Positions 31,249 through 38,693 of a stretch of DNA of 64,000 nucleotides are shown in pieces. This DNA comes from Hyphomicrobiales bacterium (GTDB lineage Bacteria > Pseudomonadota > Alphaproteobacteria > Rhizobiales > Rhizobiaceae): positions 1-64,000 of the forward strand of contig UBTA01000014.1 of assembly GCA_900468065.1 (NCBI GenBank), given 5' to 3'. A model generated the notes under the pieces. It searched no databases. It was not told the DNA's origin and was given only the letters and a program-made list of their open reading frames with translations. Position 1 is the first letter of the stretch. Every line of letters starts with the position of its first letter. A program made the translations under genes and the position numbers.

Positions 31249-31587
31249 CTATACCAGCGGGCTTTTGCGCCCGGCGAGATGGTCTCTGTTGAGCGCCTCC
31301 ATGATGTCTCTGGCGTCGTCGCGGTCAAGACCAGACAGATCGCGGCCGTCCGAGGCTGCAGGCAGGTGCGTGATCACATCGATGACGCTCCATGTGCCGT
31401 TCTTTTCCTGACGCAGATCGTAACGCGGTTCGTTCACAGGCGAAATCGTCCTTGGTTGCAGGGTTTCATCGAGAGGCTGTTCTGGTGGGGTGCAGTCTGA
31501 TGCAGGGGCATGATCCGGACGGTCAACGTTAAAGTCAACCGGTCCGTTCCTTGGCCGTGACGTGCTGTTATTCGGGCAATACGCCAA
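31249..31587 (-). CDS. Hypothetical protein, possible TTG start
   Basis: A 112-codon frame that would begin at a TTG. The C-terminal half (YDLRQEKNGTWSVIDV onward to DDARDIMEALNRDHLAG) looks like a genuine small alpha/beta protein and has coding-like codon use; the N-terminal half is Pro-rich and may not be translated. A GGGAGG sequence lies ten bases before the TTG but inside the terminator hairpin of tRNA-Val. I recognise no family. The start is very uncertain and no ATG exists that would retain the conserved-looking part. Confidence 0.45.
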   Translation of the reverse strand: MAYCPNNSTSRPRNGPVDFNVDRPDHAPASDCTPPEQPLDETLQPRTISPVNEPRYDLRQEKNGTWSVIDVITHLPAASDGRDLSGLDRDDARDIMEALNRDHLAGRKSPLV

Positions 31588-31590
31588 ACG

Positions 31591-31622
31591 AAAAAGGCCT
31601 CCCGGTTTCCCGAAAGGCCTTT
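31591..31622 (-). terminator. Intrinsic terminator of tRNA-Val
   Basis: On the minus strand AAGGCCT pairs with AGGCCTT around a GGG/CCC-containing loop and is followed by TTTTT, 10 bases beyond the tRNA 3' end. Confidence 0.8.
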
Positions 31623-31632
31623 AGAAACTGGA

Positions 31633-31707
<75 letters not shown>

Positions 31708-31803
31708 ATCCAATGTCGGCGCATAGACCATAAACCTCCTGGGGCGTCAATAGGCTTTTTTCGGCTTTTTGACAGGAAGTTTTACGGCCCTTGCGGCGCA
31801 GGC

Positions 31804-32166
31804 CTATGCGGCCAGCATCTTGTTCACTTCGTCCACAAGATCGCGCAGATGGAAGGGCTTCGACAGCACCTTTGCATCCTTTGGAGCTTTCGAATCAGGG
31901 TTGAGCGCCACCGCGGCAAAGCCGGTGATGAACATGACCTTGAGGTCAGGATCGAGTTCGGTTGCCCGGCGGGCAAGCTCGATGCCGTCCATTTCGGGCA
32001 TGACGATGTCGGTGAGAAGAAGCGAAAACGGCTCTTCGCGCAGCCGGTCGTAGGCGCTGGCGCCATTGTCGAACGACGAAACCTTATAGCCGGCCTTTTC
32101 CAGGGCTTTCACCAGGAACCGGCGCATGTCGTTATCGTCTTCGGCGAGGAGGATTTTTGGACTCAT
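31804..32166 (-). CDS. cpdR: Cell-cycle response regulator CpdR
   Basis: A 120-residue stand-alone receiver domain. Asp10/Asp11 (AEDDNDM) hold Mg, Asp53 in LLLTDIVMPEMDG is the phosphorylation site, and Lys103 in VLSKPF completes the active site. The sequence, including GFAAVALNPDSKAPKDAKVLSKPFHL (two parts), is that of rhizobial CpdR1. In Caulobacter and Sinorhizobium, unphosphorylated CpdR targets ClpXP to a cell pole and promotes degradation of cell-cycle proteins; phosphate comes through the CckA-ChpT relay. The C-terminal Ala-Ala fits a ClpXP-recognised tail. It lies head to head with an N-formylglutamate amidohydrolase gene. Confidence 0.95.
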   Translation of the reverse strand: MSPKILLAEDDNDMRRFLVKALEKAGYKVSSFDNGASAYDRLREEPFSLLLTDIVMPEMDGIELARRATELDPDLKVMFITGFAAVALNPDSKAPKDAKVLSKPFHLRDLVDEVNKMLAA

Positions 32167-32361
32167 GGATTAAAGCCGTTGCACCTTACGTGTCGATGTC
32201 GGGAATTGCGGTAACGTCATGAAACCGCATGTGGGTAAATATCCGGTGAAGACTTGAGGTCAAGCCTCGCTCACTGGCAGGAAACGACTATGGACATGAT
32301 TGCTGCCTGCTGGCAACATACACGAAGCATCAAGATTGTGACATGGTAAAAAAGGGCTGCG

Positions 32362-33246
32362 ATGACGCAGAACGTCAGCGAAACCGAACAGTTCGAAGTT
32401 CGCGAGCCGGAAATGCAGCGCATTCCCTTTGTCTTCAATTCCCCCCACAGCGGCAGGGTCTACAGCCGTTCCTTCCTGGAAAAATCCCGTCTGGACGATC
32501 TGTCGATCCGCCGGTCGGAGGATCATTTCGTCGACGAACTGTTCCATTCCGTAACAGATCTGGGCGCGCCATTGTTAATGGCGCATTTCCCGCGCGCCTT
32601 TCTCGACGTCAACCGCGAGCCCTATGAACTCGATCCGCGCATGTTCGACGGGCCATTGCCGCCGCATGCCAATATCAGTTCGATGCGGGTGGCCGGTGGT
32701 CTCGGCACCGTGCCGCGGCTGGTGGCGGAAAACATGGAAATCTACCGTGGCCGCTTTCCTGTCGCCGAAGCGCTCGAGCGGATCGAGACCATCTACAAGC
32801 CCTATCATGCCTGCCTGCGGCGGCTGATTGCCCGCACCCATGTGCAATTCGGGCTGGCGGTCCTGATCGATTGTCATTCGATGCCCGGCAATATCCGGCT
32901 GGCCGGGACGGGCCAGCGGCCGGATTTCATCATCGGCGACCGTTACGGCACCAGCGCATCGGCCGATCTGTCACGTGCCGCCGTGTCGTTGCTGGAGGAT
33001 CTCGGGTTTTCCGTTGCCCGCAACAAGCCCTATGCCGGTGGGTTCATCACCGAGCATTATGGGCGCCCGGCGCGCGGGCTGCATGCGCTGCAGATCGAGA
33101 TCAATCGCGGTCTCTATGTCGACGAGGCAACCCTGCAGAAGAAGAAGGATTTTCCGATGCTGGCTGAGGCCATCAGGATGTTCCTCAGTGGGCTGGCGGC
33201 GCATGTGCAGACGTACACGCCAATCACGTCGCTGGCTGCCGAATAG
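32362..33246 (+). CDS. N-formylglutamate amidohydrolase family protein
   Basis: The 294-residue protein has the family's metal and catalytic motifs: FNSPHSGRVYS near residue 25, RRSEDHFVDELF near 52, DCHSMPG near 172, and the C-terminal LQIEINRGLYVDE. Family members hydrolyse N-formyl-L-glutamate, the last step of one histidine-degradation route, though several act on other N-acyl amino acids. No hut genes are nearby, so that pathway assignment is open. It diverges from cpdR and is followed by the sRNA gene on the other strand. Confidence 0.9.
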   Translation: MTQNVSETEQFEVREPEMQRIPFVFNSPHSGRVYSRSFLEKSRLDDLSIRRSEDHFVDELFHSVTDLGAPLLMAHFPRAFLDVNREPYELDPRMFDGPLPPHANISSMRVAGGLGTVPRLVAENMEIYRGRFPVAEALERIETIYKPYHACLRRLIARTHVQFGLAVLIDCHSMPGNIRLAGTGQRPDFIIGDRYGTSASADLSRAAVSLLEDLGFSVARNKPYAGGFITEHYGRPARGLHALQIEINRGLYVDEATLQKKKDFPMLAEAIRMFLSGLAAHVQTYTPITSLAAE

Positions 33247-33274
33247 GCCGGCCTTTTCTTCCTGACATAAAGAC

Positions 33275-33299
33275 AAAAAAAACCGCGCTTTTGGCGCGG
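33275..33299 (-). terminator. Intrinsic terminator of the candidate sRNA
   Basis: A 6-bp all-GC stem (CCGCGC/GCGCGG) with a five-base loop is followed by eight consecutive T on the minus strand. This is the strongest intrinsic terminator in the window. Confidence 0.88.
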
Positions 33300-33357
33300 C
33301 TAAGTCTAGGGAGGAAACACCCAAGGAGGGTATTTACAGTCACAAGTGACTGTAGGG
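33275..33357 (-). ncRNA. mmgR: Candidate trans-acting sRNA, MmgR/alpha-r8-like
   Basis: About 83 nt on the minus strand. The 5' hairpin TACAGTCAC-TT-GTGACTGTA (33335-33354) is perfect. It is followed by a small ACCC-tcctt-GGGT hairpin, an unpaired TTTCCTCCCTAG stretch with anti-Shine-Dalgarno character, and the terminator CCGCGC-caaaa-GCGCGG with eight T. A CTTGAC box (33384-33389) and a TATTAG box (33363-33368) lie upstream. Size, fold and position between the amidohydrolase and hisN genes fit my recollection of Sinorhizobium MmgR (about 77 nt), which limits polyhydroxybutyrate granules. The family assignment is not verified by a search. Confidence 0.7.
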
Positions 33358-33362
33358 AAAAG

Positions 33363-33389
33363 CTAATATTGCACCGCACCATTGTCAAG
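33363..33389 (-). promoter_or_regulatory. Promoter of the candidate sRNA
   Basis: CTTGAC (33389-33384) and TATTAG (33368-33363) on the minus strand, 15 bases apart, resemble an alphaproteobacterial housekeeping promoter with a slightly short spacer. The predicted start is near 33357, just before the first hairpin. Confidence 0.5.
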
Positions 33390-33631
33390 CAAGATTTGGC
33401 CGCAATTGGTGCGGTGCGCCAAAACCAAGGGGTGCCGAACTGCCCTGAAATGCTCGGTTTAGCCGCGTTTTTTGATTTTTGAGGCACGTTCTTCGGGAAT
33501 CCGGGGCAAGACTGCTTACGTATCTGCCCATCCGCTCGATTTTTACCGATTTTTCCGCGGAAGACTTCTTTTTCAAAAAAATGTGCCATAAGCAGATTCA
33601 GCCTTCCATTTCCCGATCTTCGTGAGGTTTC

Positions 33632-34405
33632 ATGCTGCCGGACCGTGAATTTTTCGACCGCCTTGCCGATGCTGCCAAAGCGCAAACCCTGCCGCGTTTC
33701 CGCACCGGTATCAGTGTCGCCAACAAGGAGGCTGCCGGTTTCGACCCGGTGACCGAGGGAGACCGTGCCGCCGAAACGGCGATCCGCGCTCTGATCGAGG
33801 CGCATTTCCCGGATCATGGTATTCTCGGCGAAGAGTTCGGCAATGTCGGGCTCGACCGCGATTACGTCTGGGTGATCGATCCAATCGATGGCACCCGGGC
33901 GTTCATTTCCGGCCTGCCGGTCTGGGGAACGCTGATCGGCCTTTATCACAAGGGTGAGGCGGTGATGGGGCTGATGGACCAGCCGTTTACCGGCGAGCGT
34001 TATTTCGCCGATGGCAAGAACACCCATTATCGCGGACCGGGCGAAGACAAGGTGGTTTCGACACGGCCCTGCGCCGATCTCAGCCAGGCAATCCTGTTCA
34101 CCACTTCGCCACATCTTTATACTGGCGATATCAAGACCCGCTTCGAGGCGGTGCAGAGCAAGGTGCAGCTCGCCCGCTACGGCTGCGATTGCTATGCCTT
34201 CGCGCTGCTCGCTGCCGGGCATATCGACATCGTCATCGAATGCGGCCTGAAGCCCTATGATGTCGGTGGCATCATTCCGCTGATCGAACAGGCCGGCGGC
34301 ATTGTCACCGACTGGAATGGCGGCCCGGCGGAAATGGGCGGCGAAGTCATTGCGGCCGGCAGCGCCGAAATCCACGCACAGGCTTTGGCTATCCTGAAGG
34401 GCTGA
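33632..34405 (+). CDS. hisN: Histidinol-phosphatase, inositol-monophosphatase family
   Basis: A 257-residue Mg-dependent phosphatase. The metal-binding residues are clear: Glu67/Glu68 (GILGEEFG), the WVIDPIDGTRAF motif with Asp83 and Asp86, and Asp210 in PYDVGG. The HisN type is known to hydrolyse histidinol phosphate in actinobacteria and rhizobia, and this protein has the GLPVWGTLIGL segment common in that group; activity on other sugar or inositol phosphates cannot be excluded. A GTGAGG ribosome binding site precedes the ATG. The rest of the his pathway is elsewhere. Confidence 0.88.
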   Translation: MLPDREFFDRLADAAKAQTLPRFRTGISVANKEAAGFDPVTEGDRAAETAIRALIEAHFPDHGILGEEFGNVGLDRDYVWVIDPIDGTRAFISGLPVWGTLIGLYHKGEAVMGLMDQPFTGERYFADGKNTHYRGPGEDKVVSTRPCADLSQAILFTTSPHLYTGDIKTRFEAVQSKVQLARYGCDCYAFALLAAGHIDIVIECGLKPYDVGGIIPLIEQAGGIVTDWNGGPAEMGGEVIAAGSAEIHAQALAILKG

Positions 34406-34413
34406 AAACCGAG

Positions 34414-35391
34414 TTACGCTGACAGGTCCTCTTTTTCCACCATGGCCAGATCCTCGCTGCTGCCGGGGATGAAGGCCTCGATGGCGGCGATCGCCTGGGC
34501 GCGATAATGGTCGGCCTCCTGCAGAAGCTCGTGACGGGCGCCGTCGATGGGGATCATGTGGCCGGCGCGAAAATTGCGGGCGAGATTTTCCACGGCCAGA
34601 TGCGGCACCAGCCTGTCCTGCGTCGGGGCGAGAACGATGGTCGGCACGCGGATCTGCGTCAGATGTTCGCGGGCTGAAACGCGCTTGATCGCCTGGAAAG
34701 TCTCATGCAGCCAGCGGGCGGTGGGCGGGCCGAGCGCCAGTTGGGGATGGGCGTCGGTCAAGGCCTTGTTGCGGGCAAAGCGCCGCGCATCCGAGGTCAA
34801 AAGGTTTTCCGAAAAGGGCCGTGAGCCCTTGTCGCGCATCAAGGGCAGCGAACCGAGGCCCAATAGGGTGAAAACAGTGGCCATGAGGCTGATCATGCCA
34901 TGGCCGACCTTTTGGCCGCCCAGCGCCATGAAGGGGGCGGCGATGGCCAGCCGGTCGATGCGGCTGGCGAGCATCGGCGCCTGCGACAGGGCGATCAGCG
35001 CGCCCATCGAATGGGCCAGCATGAAGAAGGGCAGGCGGGTGTCCGGCAGGACAATCTTTTCGAGGAAGGTCGAAAGATCACTCTCGTAGTCGGCAAAGCG
35101 CCGGACATGGCCGCGGCGCGGGTTCTTCAGCAGCCGATCCGAGCCAGCCTGGCCACGCCAATCGAAGGTTGCCACCCACAGGCCACGCGCGGTGAGCTCG
35201 CCGATGGTTTCGGCATATTTCTCGATCGATTCATTGCGCCCCTGCAAGAGCACGACGGTGCCCTTGGCGACGGACGTCTCCGACTTGAAGATCGCATAGC
35301 GGATACTGCGGTTACCCACGCCCTCGAAGAACCCCACCGTGTGATTGCCGGGGATCGGGTTATCCGGGGTGGAATGAAGCATAGGCGTCAT
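34414..35391 (-). CDS. Alpha/beta hydrolase, lysophospholipase-like (COG2267)
   Basis: The 325-residue protein has the alpha/beta-hydrolase fold with the nucleophile elbow LAHSMGALIAL, an FDWRGQAGSDR oxyanion-side strand, a late Asp in VLAPTQDRLVPH, and a C-terminal His in IDGARHELLQE. These match the serine-hydrolase triad of PldB-like monoacylglycerol lipases or lysophospholipases. No signal peptide is seen. The ATG at 35391 is a choice; one at 35382 and a longer frame from 35439 are possible and none has a good ribosome binding site. It is convergent with hisN, with an eight-base gap. Confidence 0.85.
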   Translation of the reverse strand: MTPMLHSTPDNPIPGNHTVGFFEGVGNRSIRYAIFKSETSVAKGTVVLLQGRNESIEKYAETIGELTARGLWVATFDWRGQAGSDRLLKNPRRGHVRRFADYESDLSTFLEKIVLPDTRLPFFMLAHSMGALIALSQAPMLASRIDRLAIAAPFMALGGQKVGHGMISLMATVFTLLGLGSLPLMRDKGSRPFSENLLTSDARRFARNKALTDAHPQLALGPPTARWLHETFQAIKRVSAREHLTQIRVPTIVLAPTQDRLVPHLAVENLARNFRAGHMIPIDGARHELLQEADHYRAQAIAAIEAFIPGSSEDLAMVEKEDLSA

Positions 35392-35792
35392 GGGCAAGTC
35401 CGTGTCCGGCGGGTTTTTGAGGGTGCGATGGCGGCACAAGAGTGCGCCGGCAATGCACCGGATTTGTGATGGCTCATCCTTGATCGATACCGATTAAGGA
35501 ACGGTGCAGGCCTAGGGATAGGGGAGGCGATCTGCCCGGTCAAAGAAAAATGACTTGGGAAAAAGGGCCGGAAACGGTGGGGGACGATATACCGTTCCCG
35601 GCCAGAGACAGTCGGTCGGTTGAGGACAGGCAGCATGTGGGAGAAGGGACGTTCACCGCCGCTGCCAGCCTCGTCTTCCGATGCTGCTGTTCTATCGCGG
35701 CAAAGCTGAACGCAGCTCGAACCGGCCGTTCATCCTGCGTTTATCGACGGCCGGGCGGATCAAGCGGGTGCTGGAACTTGTCCGCCTGGGGG

Positions 35793-35820
35793 CTTGAAGG
35801 CCGCAAAATTAATTCCCATC
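35793..35820 (+). promoter_or_regulatory. RpoH (sigma-32)-type heat-shock promoter
   Basis: CTTGAA (35793-35798), 16 bases, then CCCATC (35815-35820) followed by TC. This matches the alphaproteobacterial sigma-32 pattern CTTGAA-N16/18-CCCAT-like. Transcription would start near 35828, giving a leader of about 100 nt for hsp20. Confidence 0.65.
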
Positions 35821-35827
35821 TCATCCT

Positions 35828-35926
35828 CACGGGCGCCGAAACCGGGCTCGTTCACCGGTTCTGCCATCGCCGCTTCCAGGGATGACAGAGCCAAGATCGC
35901 ACACCAGTTGCTCAAAAGAGGACATC
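35828..35926 (+). promoter_or_regulatory. ROSE-like RNA thermometer in the hsp20 leader
   Basis: The last hairpin of the leader (35907-35923) pairs GTTGCTC with GAGGAC across an AAAA loop, with a G-G mismatch and one unpaired C, sequestering AGAGGA, the Shine-Dalgarno sequence. The TTGCT element opposite AGGA is the conserved signature of ROSE thermometers, which control rhizobial small heat-shock genes. The leader length of about 100 nt is also typical. Confidence 0.7.
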
Positions 35927-36403
35927 ATGCGTCACGTTGATTTTTCCCCCCTTTACCGTTCCACCGTCGGTTTCGACCGTCTCTTCACCATGCTCGACAG
36001 TCTCGGCCAGCCGGACCAGTCGCAGACCTATCCGCCCTACAATATCGAGCGGACCGGCGAGAGCACCTACCGGATCACCATGGCCGTTGCCGGTTTTGAC
36101 GAAAGCGAACTTTCGATCGAAGCCCGCGAGCACACGCTGACCGTCAAGGGCGAGAAGAGCGAGGAAAAGGCGAACGACAACCAGTTCCTGTATCGCGGTA
36201 TTGCCAAGCGCGCCTTCGAGCGGCGCTTCCAGTTGGCCGACCACATGGAAATCCAGTCCGCTTCGCTGAAGAACGGCCTGCTTCACATCGATCTCCTGCG
36301 CGAGCTTCCGGAAGCCGCCAAGCCGCGCCGCATCGACATCGTCGCCGCCCAGTCGGCGCCGAAGCAGATCGAAGCAACCCAGGTCAACGGCAGCGCCAAC
36401 TAA
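35927..36403 (+). CDS. Small heat-shock protein, Hsp20/alpha-crystallin family
   Basis: The 158-residue IbpA-like chaperone binds unfolding proteins in the cytosol during heat stress. The alpha-crystallin domain spans about residues 38-136 (from YNIERTGESTYRITMAVAGF to NGLLHIDLLREL, with the conserved G-x-L near 117-119). A short N-terminal arm and a C-terminal tail without a clear I-x-I motif flank it. The ATG at 35927 follows AGAGGA; longer in-frame starts would lie inside the leader. An RpoH-type promoter and a ROSE-like hairpin suggest control of both transcription and translation by heat. Confidence 0.95.
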   Translation: MRHVDFSPLYRSTVGFDRLFTMLDSLGQPDQSQTYPPYNIERTGESTYRITMAVAGFDESELSIEAREHTLTVKGEKSEEKANDNQFLYRGIAKRAFERRFQLADHMEIQSASLKNGLLHIDLLRELPEAAKPRRIDIVAAQSAPKQIEATQVNGSAN

Positions 36404-36459
36404 GCCGTTGCCGAGGATATGACGATGCGGCGCCCGAAGGGGCGCTGCTGACAATCGAG

Positions 36460-36495
36460 AGCCGTTTGCAGCCGCGTGTTGCAGACGGCTTTTTT
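36460..36495 (+). terminator. Intrinsic terminator of hsp20
   Basis: AGCCGTTTGCA pairs with TGCAGACGGCT (one mismatch) and is followed by TTTTTT. Confidence 0.85.
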
Positions 36496-36621
36496 GTGAG
36501 GGACTTCGCGGCTATATGGCTTGAATGTCGTGATCATGCGCTGGAGGTATAGCAGGCTCCTGACGCAGTCATTTTCCCGGTATTTGTAGGTCATTTGGGA
36601 CATTAGTTGGTTGTGGAAACA

Positions 36622-36739
36622 CCGTCATTCCTGTGCTTGTCACAGGAATCCAGCCAGCTCAAGTCCTTGAGCTGAAAGAGTCTTTTGACCCGACAGACAT
36701 CGGGTCGATGGATCCCCGCCACAGGGGCGAGGATGACGG
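36622..36739. repeat. Palindromic intergenic repeat (RIME-like), copy 2
   Basis: It begins CCGTCATTCCTGTGCTTGTC and ends with GGATCCCCGCCACAGGGGCG plus AGGATGACGG, the same ends as the copy at 25071-25212. The central parts differ (CTCAAGtccttgaG and GACCCGAcagacaTCGGGTC hairpins here), showing a mosaic build of conserved ends and exchangeable inner palindromes. Confidence 0.75.
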
Positions 36740-36807
36740 AGAGTGGGTGATGATCCTGGCAGATAATCATTTCAGAATTTATCAGTAGCCTGCTGAAGAG
36801 GGATTCA

Positions 36808-37608
36808 ATGAGCGAACGGTTATGTGTGCTGCATGCCGGCGATCTGCCGCCAGAGTGGCGCATTCGTCTATCGCCCTATCACTTCGAACGCGACGAGGTT
36901 GGCCGCTCATCGGCCGGCGTCTTCAAGCTTGTCTCGGATGGAGAGCCGGGCCTCTTTCTCAAGGTCGAGCCGGCTGGCCCATTCGCTGAATTGCCCGATG
37001 AGGCAATACGGCTGCAATGGCTGGCGGGCGTAGGCCTTGCCTGCCCGACTGTGATTGCGCAGGAGGTTGATGCCGGACGGAACTGGCTGCTGATCAGCGC
37101 TATGCCGGGCCGGGATCTGTCTGTCGCCGCGATCACGCCGCAACAGTGCATCGAGATATTGGCCACCGCTTTGCAGCTGTTGCATGCCATCGATATCCGG
37201 ACCTGCCCGTTCGACCACAGCCTTTCCAGCCGGCTGGCGGTTGCCAAGGCGCGGATGGAGGCGGGCGAGGTCGACGAGGACGACTTTGATGAGGCGCGGC
37301 TTGGTCAATCGGCCGAGGACCTTTTCCGGCTTCTTGAAACACAAAAGCCTGACGGTGCCGATCTCGTTGTGACCCATGGCGATGCGTGCTTGCCGAACCT
37401 GCTGGCGCAGGATGGCCACTTCAGCGGGTTTATCGACTGTGCCCGTCTGGGCGTCGCTGACCGCTATCAGGACCTGGCGCTTGCCTATCGCAGTATTTGT
37501 GACGATTTTGGCGAGGCTTGGGGACAAGCCTTCCTTGATCTCTACGGTGTCCCCCAGCCGGATCGGGCCAAGCTCGACTATTACCAGTTGCTGGACGAGT
37601 TTTTCTAA
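36808..37608 (+). CDS. Aminoglycoside 3'-phosphotransferase, APH(3')-II-like
   Basis: The 266-residue kinase carries every hallmark of the APH(3') family: Lys52 in GLFLKVEP (ATP), the catalytic loop VVTHGDACLPNLL with His190, Asp192 and Asn197, the metal-binding FSGFIDCARLGVADRYQD with Asp210, and a C-terminus ending LLDEFF as in APH(3')-II. Length is the family norm. It would phosphorylate the 3'-hydroxyl of kanamycin/neomycin-type drugs. No insertion sequence, integron or plasmid gene is adjacent and base composition matches the neighbours, so it looks like a resident chromosomal gene. Actual resistance cannot be judged from sequence. It converges with the next gene, three bases apart. Confidence 0.9.
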   Translation: MSERLCVLHAGDLPPEWRIRLSPYHFERDEVGRSSAGVFKLVSDGEPGLFLKVEPAGPFAELPDEAIRLQWLAGVGLACPTVIAQEVDAGRNWLLISAMPGRDLSVAAITPQQCIEILATALQLLHAIDIRTCPFDHSLSSRLAVAKARMEAGEVDEDDFDEARLGQSAEDLFRLLETQKPDGADLVVTHGDACLPNLLAQDGHFSGFIDCARLGVADRYQDLALAYRSICDDFGEAWGQAFLDLYGVPQPDRAKLDYYQLLDEFF

Positions 37609-37611
37609 CTC

Positions 37612-38595
37612 CTATTCGGCTGCGGCAACCGCGAGGCGCCGTGAGCGTTCGGCATATTTCTGGGCAATCACCGCGCAGGCCATCAGCTGGATCTGGTGAA
37701 ACAGCATCAAAGGTAGGACGATGCTGCCGATGCCCTGGCCGGCGAAGATGACGTTGGCCATGGGTACACCGCTGGCGAGGCTCTTTTTCGAGCCGCAGAA
37801 GGTGATGGCGATTTCGTCTTCCCGGGAAAAACCCATCAGGCGGCTGCCATACATGGTAACGACCAGCACGACCACCAGAAGCAGGATGTCGAGGGCGATG
37901 ACGACGGCGATGTCGAGGACGGAGAACGTACTCCAGATGTGTTCCGTCACCGCTTCGCTGAAGGCGAGGTAGACGACCATCAGGATCGAGCCGCGATCGA
38001 CCGGCTTCAGCAACTTTTTGCGGGCGCGGATGAAATCGCCGATCCATGGCTGGAGAATCTGGCCAAGGATGAACGGGGCGAGCAGCTGCAGCAGGATCTG
38101 TTCCAGGGCATCAAGCGAGAAGCCTCCCTGGCCGCCGGAGGTAAACAGCAGGCCGACCAGCAGCGGCGTCAGGAACATGGCGAAAATATTGGAAGCCGAT
38201 GCTGCGCAGATGGCGGCCGGAACATTGCCACCCGCCATCGAGGTAAAGGCGATCGACGATTGCACGGTCGAGGGCAGGACGCAGAGGAAGAGGATGCCGG
38301 TATAGAGCGCCGATGGCAGAACGCTTTCAGGCAGGAAGCCGACGGCAAGGCCGAGCAGGGGGAAGAGCACGAAGGTCGAGGCCAGGATGACGATGTGTAG
38401 CCGCCAGTGCAGCAGGCCCGCTACCACGACATCGCGCGACAGCCGCGCGCCGTGCAGGAAAAACAGCAGGCCGATGGCGATTTTCGTCGCGAGGCCAAAC
38501 CAGTCCGCCGGTTCGCCGGAAATTGGCAGCAGCGATGCAAGGATCACTGTGCAGACGAGGAGGATGGTGAAGGTATCGGGCAGGAAGCGGCGCAT
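37612..38595 (-). CDS. Bile acid:sodium symporter family transporter (YfeH type)
   Basis: The 327-residue inner-membrane protein has about nine to ten hydrophobic helices. It shows the SBF-like pattern, with FFLHGARLSRDVV after helix 2, the LPSTVQSSIAFTSMAGGNVPAAICAASASNIF sodium-site region (two parts) and a FCGSKKSLASGVPMANVIF segment near residue 270, typical of the YfeH subgroup. The natural substrate of that subgroup is not known. It diverges from a LysR gene over 98 bases, and control by that regulator is likely. Confidence 0.9.
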   Translation of the reverse strand: MRRFLPDTFTILLVCTVILASLLPISGEPADWFGLATKIAIGLLFFLHGARLSRDVVVAGLLHWRLHIVILASTFVLFPLLGLAVGFLPESVLPSALYTGILFLCVLPSTVQSSIAFTSMAGGNVPAAICAASASNIFAMFLTPLLVGLLFTSGGQGGFSLDALEQILLQLLAPFILGQILQPWIGDFIRARKKLLKPVDRGSILMVVYLAFSEAVTEHIWSTFSVLDIAVVIALDILLLVVVLVVTMYGSRLMGFSREDEIAITFCGSKKSLASGVPMANVIFAGQGIGSIVLPLMLFHQIQLMACAVIAQKYAERSRRLAVAAAE

Positions 38596-38644
38596 ATCGA
38601 TCGTCCGGATAATGAAGGGAAGCGAATGGCGGCATCATTGTCAT

Positions 38645-38679
38645 TGTGATATCGAATGCAAGAAATAACGATTATCACA
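38645..38679. promoter_or_regulatory. Inverted repeat in the YfeH-LysR divergent region
   Basis: TGTGATA (38645-38651) and TATCACA (38673-38679) form a 7-bp inverted repeat with a 21-base spacer, and internal TCG/CGA bases extend it. It lies 14 bases before the LysR start, a plausible site for LysR-type binding. Confidence 0.5.
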
Positions 38680-38693
38680 TTTCAGGATGACCG

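Larger units (their letters stand above)
35392..35926. other. Intergenic region upstream of hsp20
   Basis: The right part holds the heat-shock promoter and thermometer. The left part has no convincing gene. A 38-codon frame at 35681-35797 is open but lacks a good ribosome binding site and any known relative; I do not call it. Confidence 0.4.
36404..36807. other. Intergenic region with terminator and repeat
   Basis: These 404 bases contain the hsp20 terminator (36460-36495) and a rhizobial repeat (36622-36739). No gene is supported between them. Confidence 0.5.

Noticed and set aside
35681..35797. A 38-codon frame upstream of hsp20 with a basic product
   Set aside because: No ribosome binding site, no relative known to me; it ends inside the heat-shock promoter.
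35550..35885. A 111-codon frame upstream of hsp20
   Set aside because: It runs through the predicted heat-shock promoter and thermometer, and its composition is not protein-like.
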